NCBI GenBank assembly: GCA_934481375.1
Contig: CAKSPN010000111.1
Coordinates: 1 to 6,344 of the forward strand
Direction: 5' to 3'
Source of the DNA: an uncultured Clostridia bacterium
GTDB taxonomy: Bacteria; Bacillota; Clostridia; UBA1381
DNA: 6,344 nt
Position numbers and translations under genes: made by a program. Positions 6,334-6,344 of the stretch are shown here, in pieces; the first letter of the stretch is position 1; every line of letters begins with the position of its first letter. The notes under the pieces were generated by a model. It was given only the letters and a program-made list of their open reading frames with translations, did not search any database and was not told where the DNA came from.

Positions 6334-6344
6334 ATGTATATATC
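6334..6344 (+). CDS. Possible start of a divergent gene (3' part outside the window)
   Basis: An ATG at 6334 follows AAAGGG (6319-6324) by 9 nt and lies about 25 nt after the predicted start of transcription from the strong rightward promoter. Only three full codons (Met-Tyr-Ile) fit before the window ends, so nothing can be said about the product. The promoter and spacing make a gene start plausible. A leader RNA with a later start codon is the main alternative. Confidence 0.35.

Overview
The window looks like a chromosomal segment of an anaerobic Firmicute, probably class Clostridia. The evidence is a moderate AT bias, strong GGAGG-type ribosome binding sites, a sigma-A type promoter of near-consensus sequence, a MurD of the clostridial sequence type and a MalT-like LuxR regulator. 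This placement is inferred from protein style and cannot be fixed more precisely here. No tRNA, rRNA, insertion sequence, CRISPR array or phage gene was found.

Layout. (1) From base 1 to 1721, plus strand: the C-terminal two thirds of a large LuxR-family regulator of the MalT/STAND type, whose N-terminal NTPase lies left of the window. (2) 1725-1759: a perfect 15-bp hairpin with A and T runs on its two sides, serving as a shared terminator for two converging transcription units. (3) 1780-6165, minus strand: a four-gene unit read right to left, murD followed by three tandem M42-family metallo-aminopeptidase genes. The gap after murD is 39 nt, and the peptidase genes overlap each other by 16 and 17 nt, with the ribosome binding site of each downstream gene inside the coding end of the gene before it. 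(4) 6166-6344: an intergenic region with two divergent promoters, one for the murD unit and one near-consensus promoter pointing right toward a gene that only just begins at the edge.

How the parts fit together. MurD adds D-glutamate to UDP-MurNAc-L-Ala in the cytoplasm during peptidoglycan precursor synthesis. M42 enzymes are cytosolic aminopeptidases that usually assemble into 12-subunit tetrahedral (TET) particles and trim short peptides. Their tight translational coupling suggests that the three paralogues are made in matched amounts.

The most notable observation is that the first and third genes of the peptidase trio keep every M42 catalytic and metal-binding residue, while the middle one has lost the general-base Glu (now Arg), the first metal-ligand His (now Asn), the ligand Asp (now Gly) and the GTDA motif. 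It keeps the other three ligands and an intact reading frame. It looks like a maintained pseudoenzyme, perhaps a structural or regulatory subunit of a mixed TET-like complex. That role is inference; the residue losses are read directly from the sequence.
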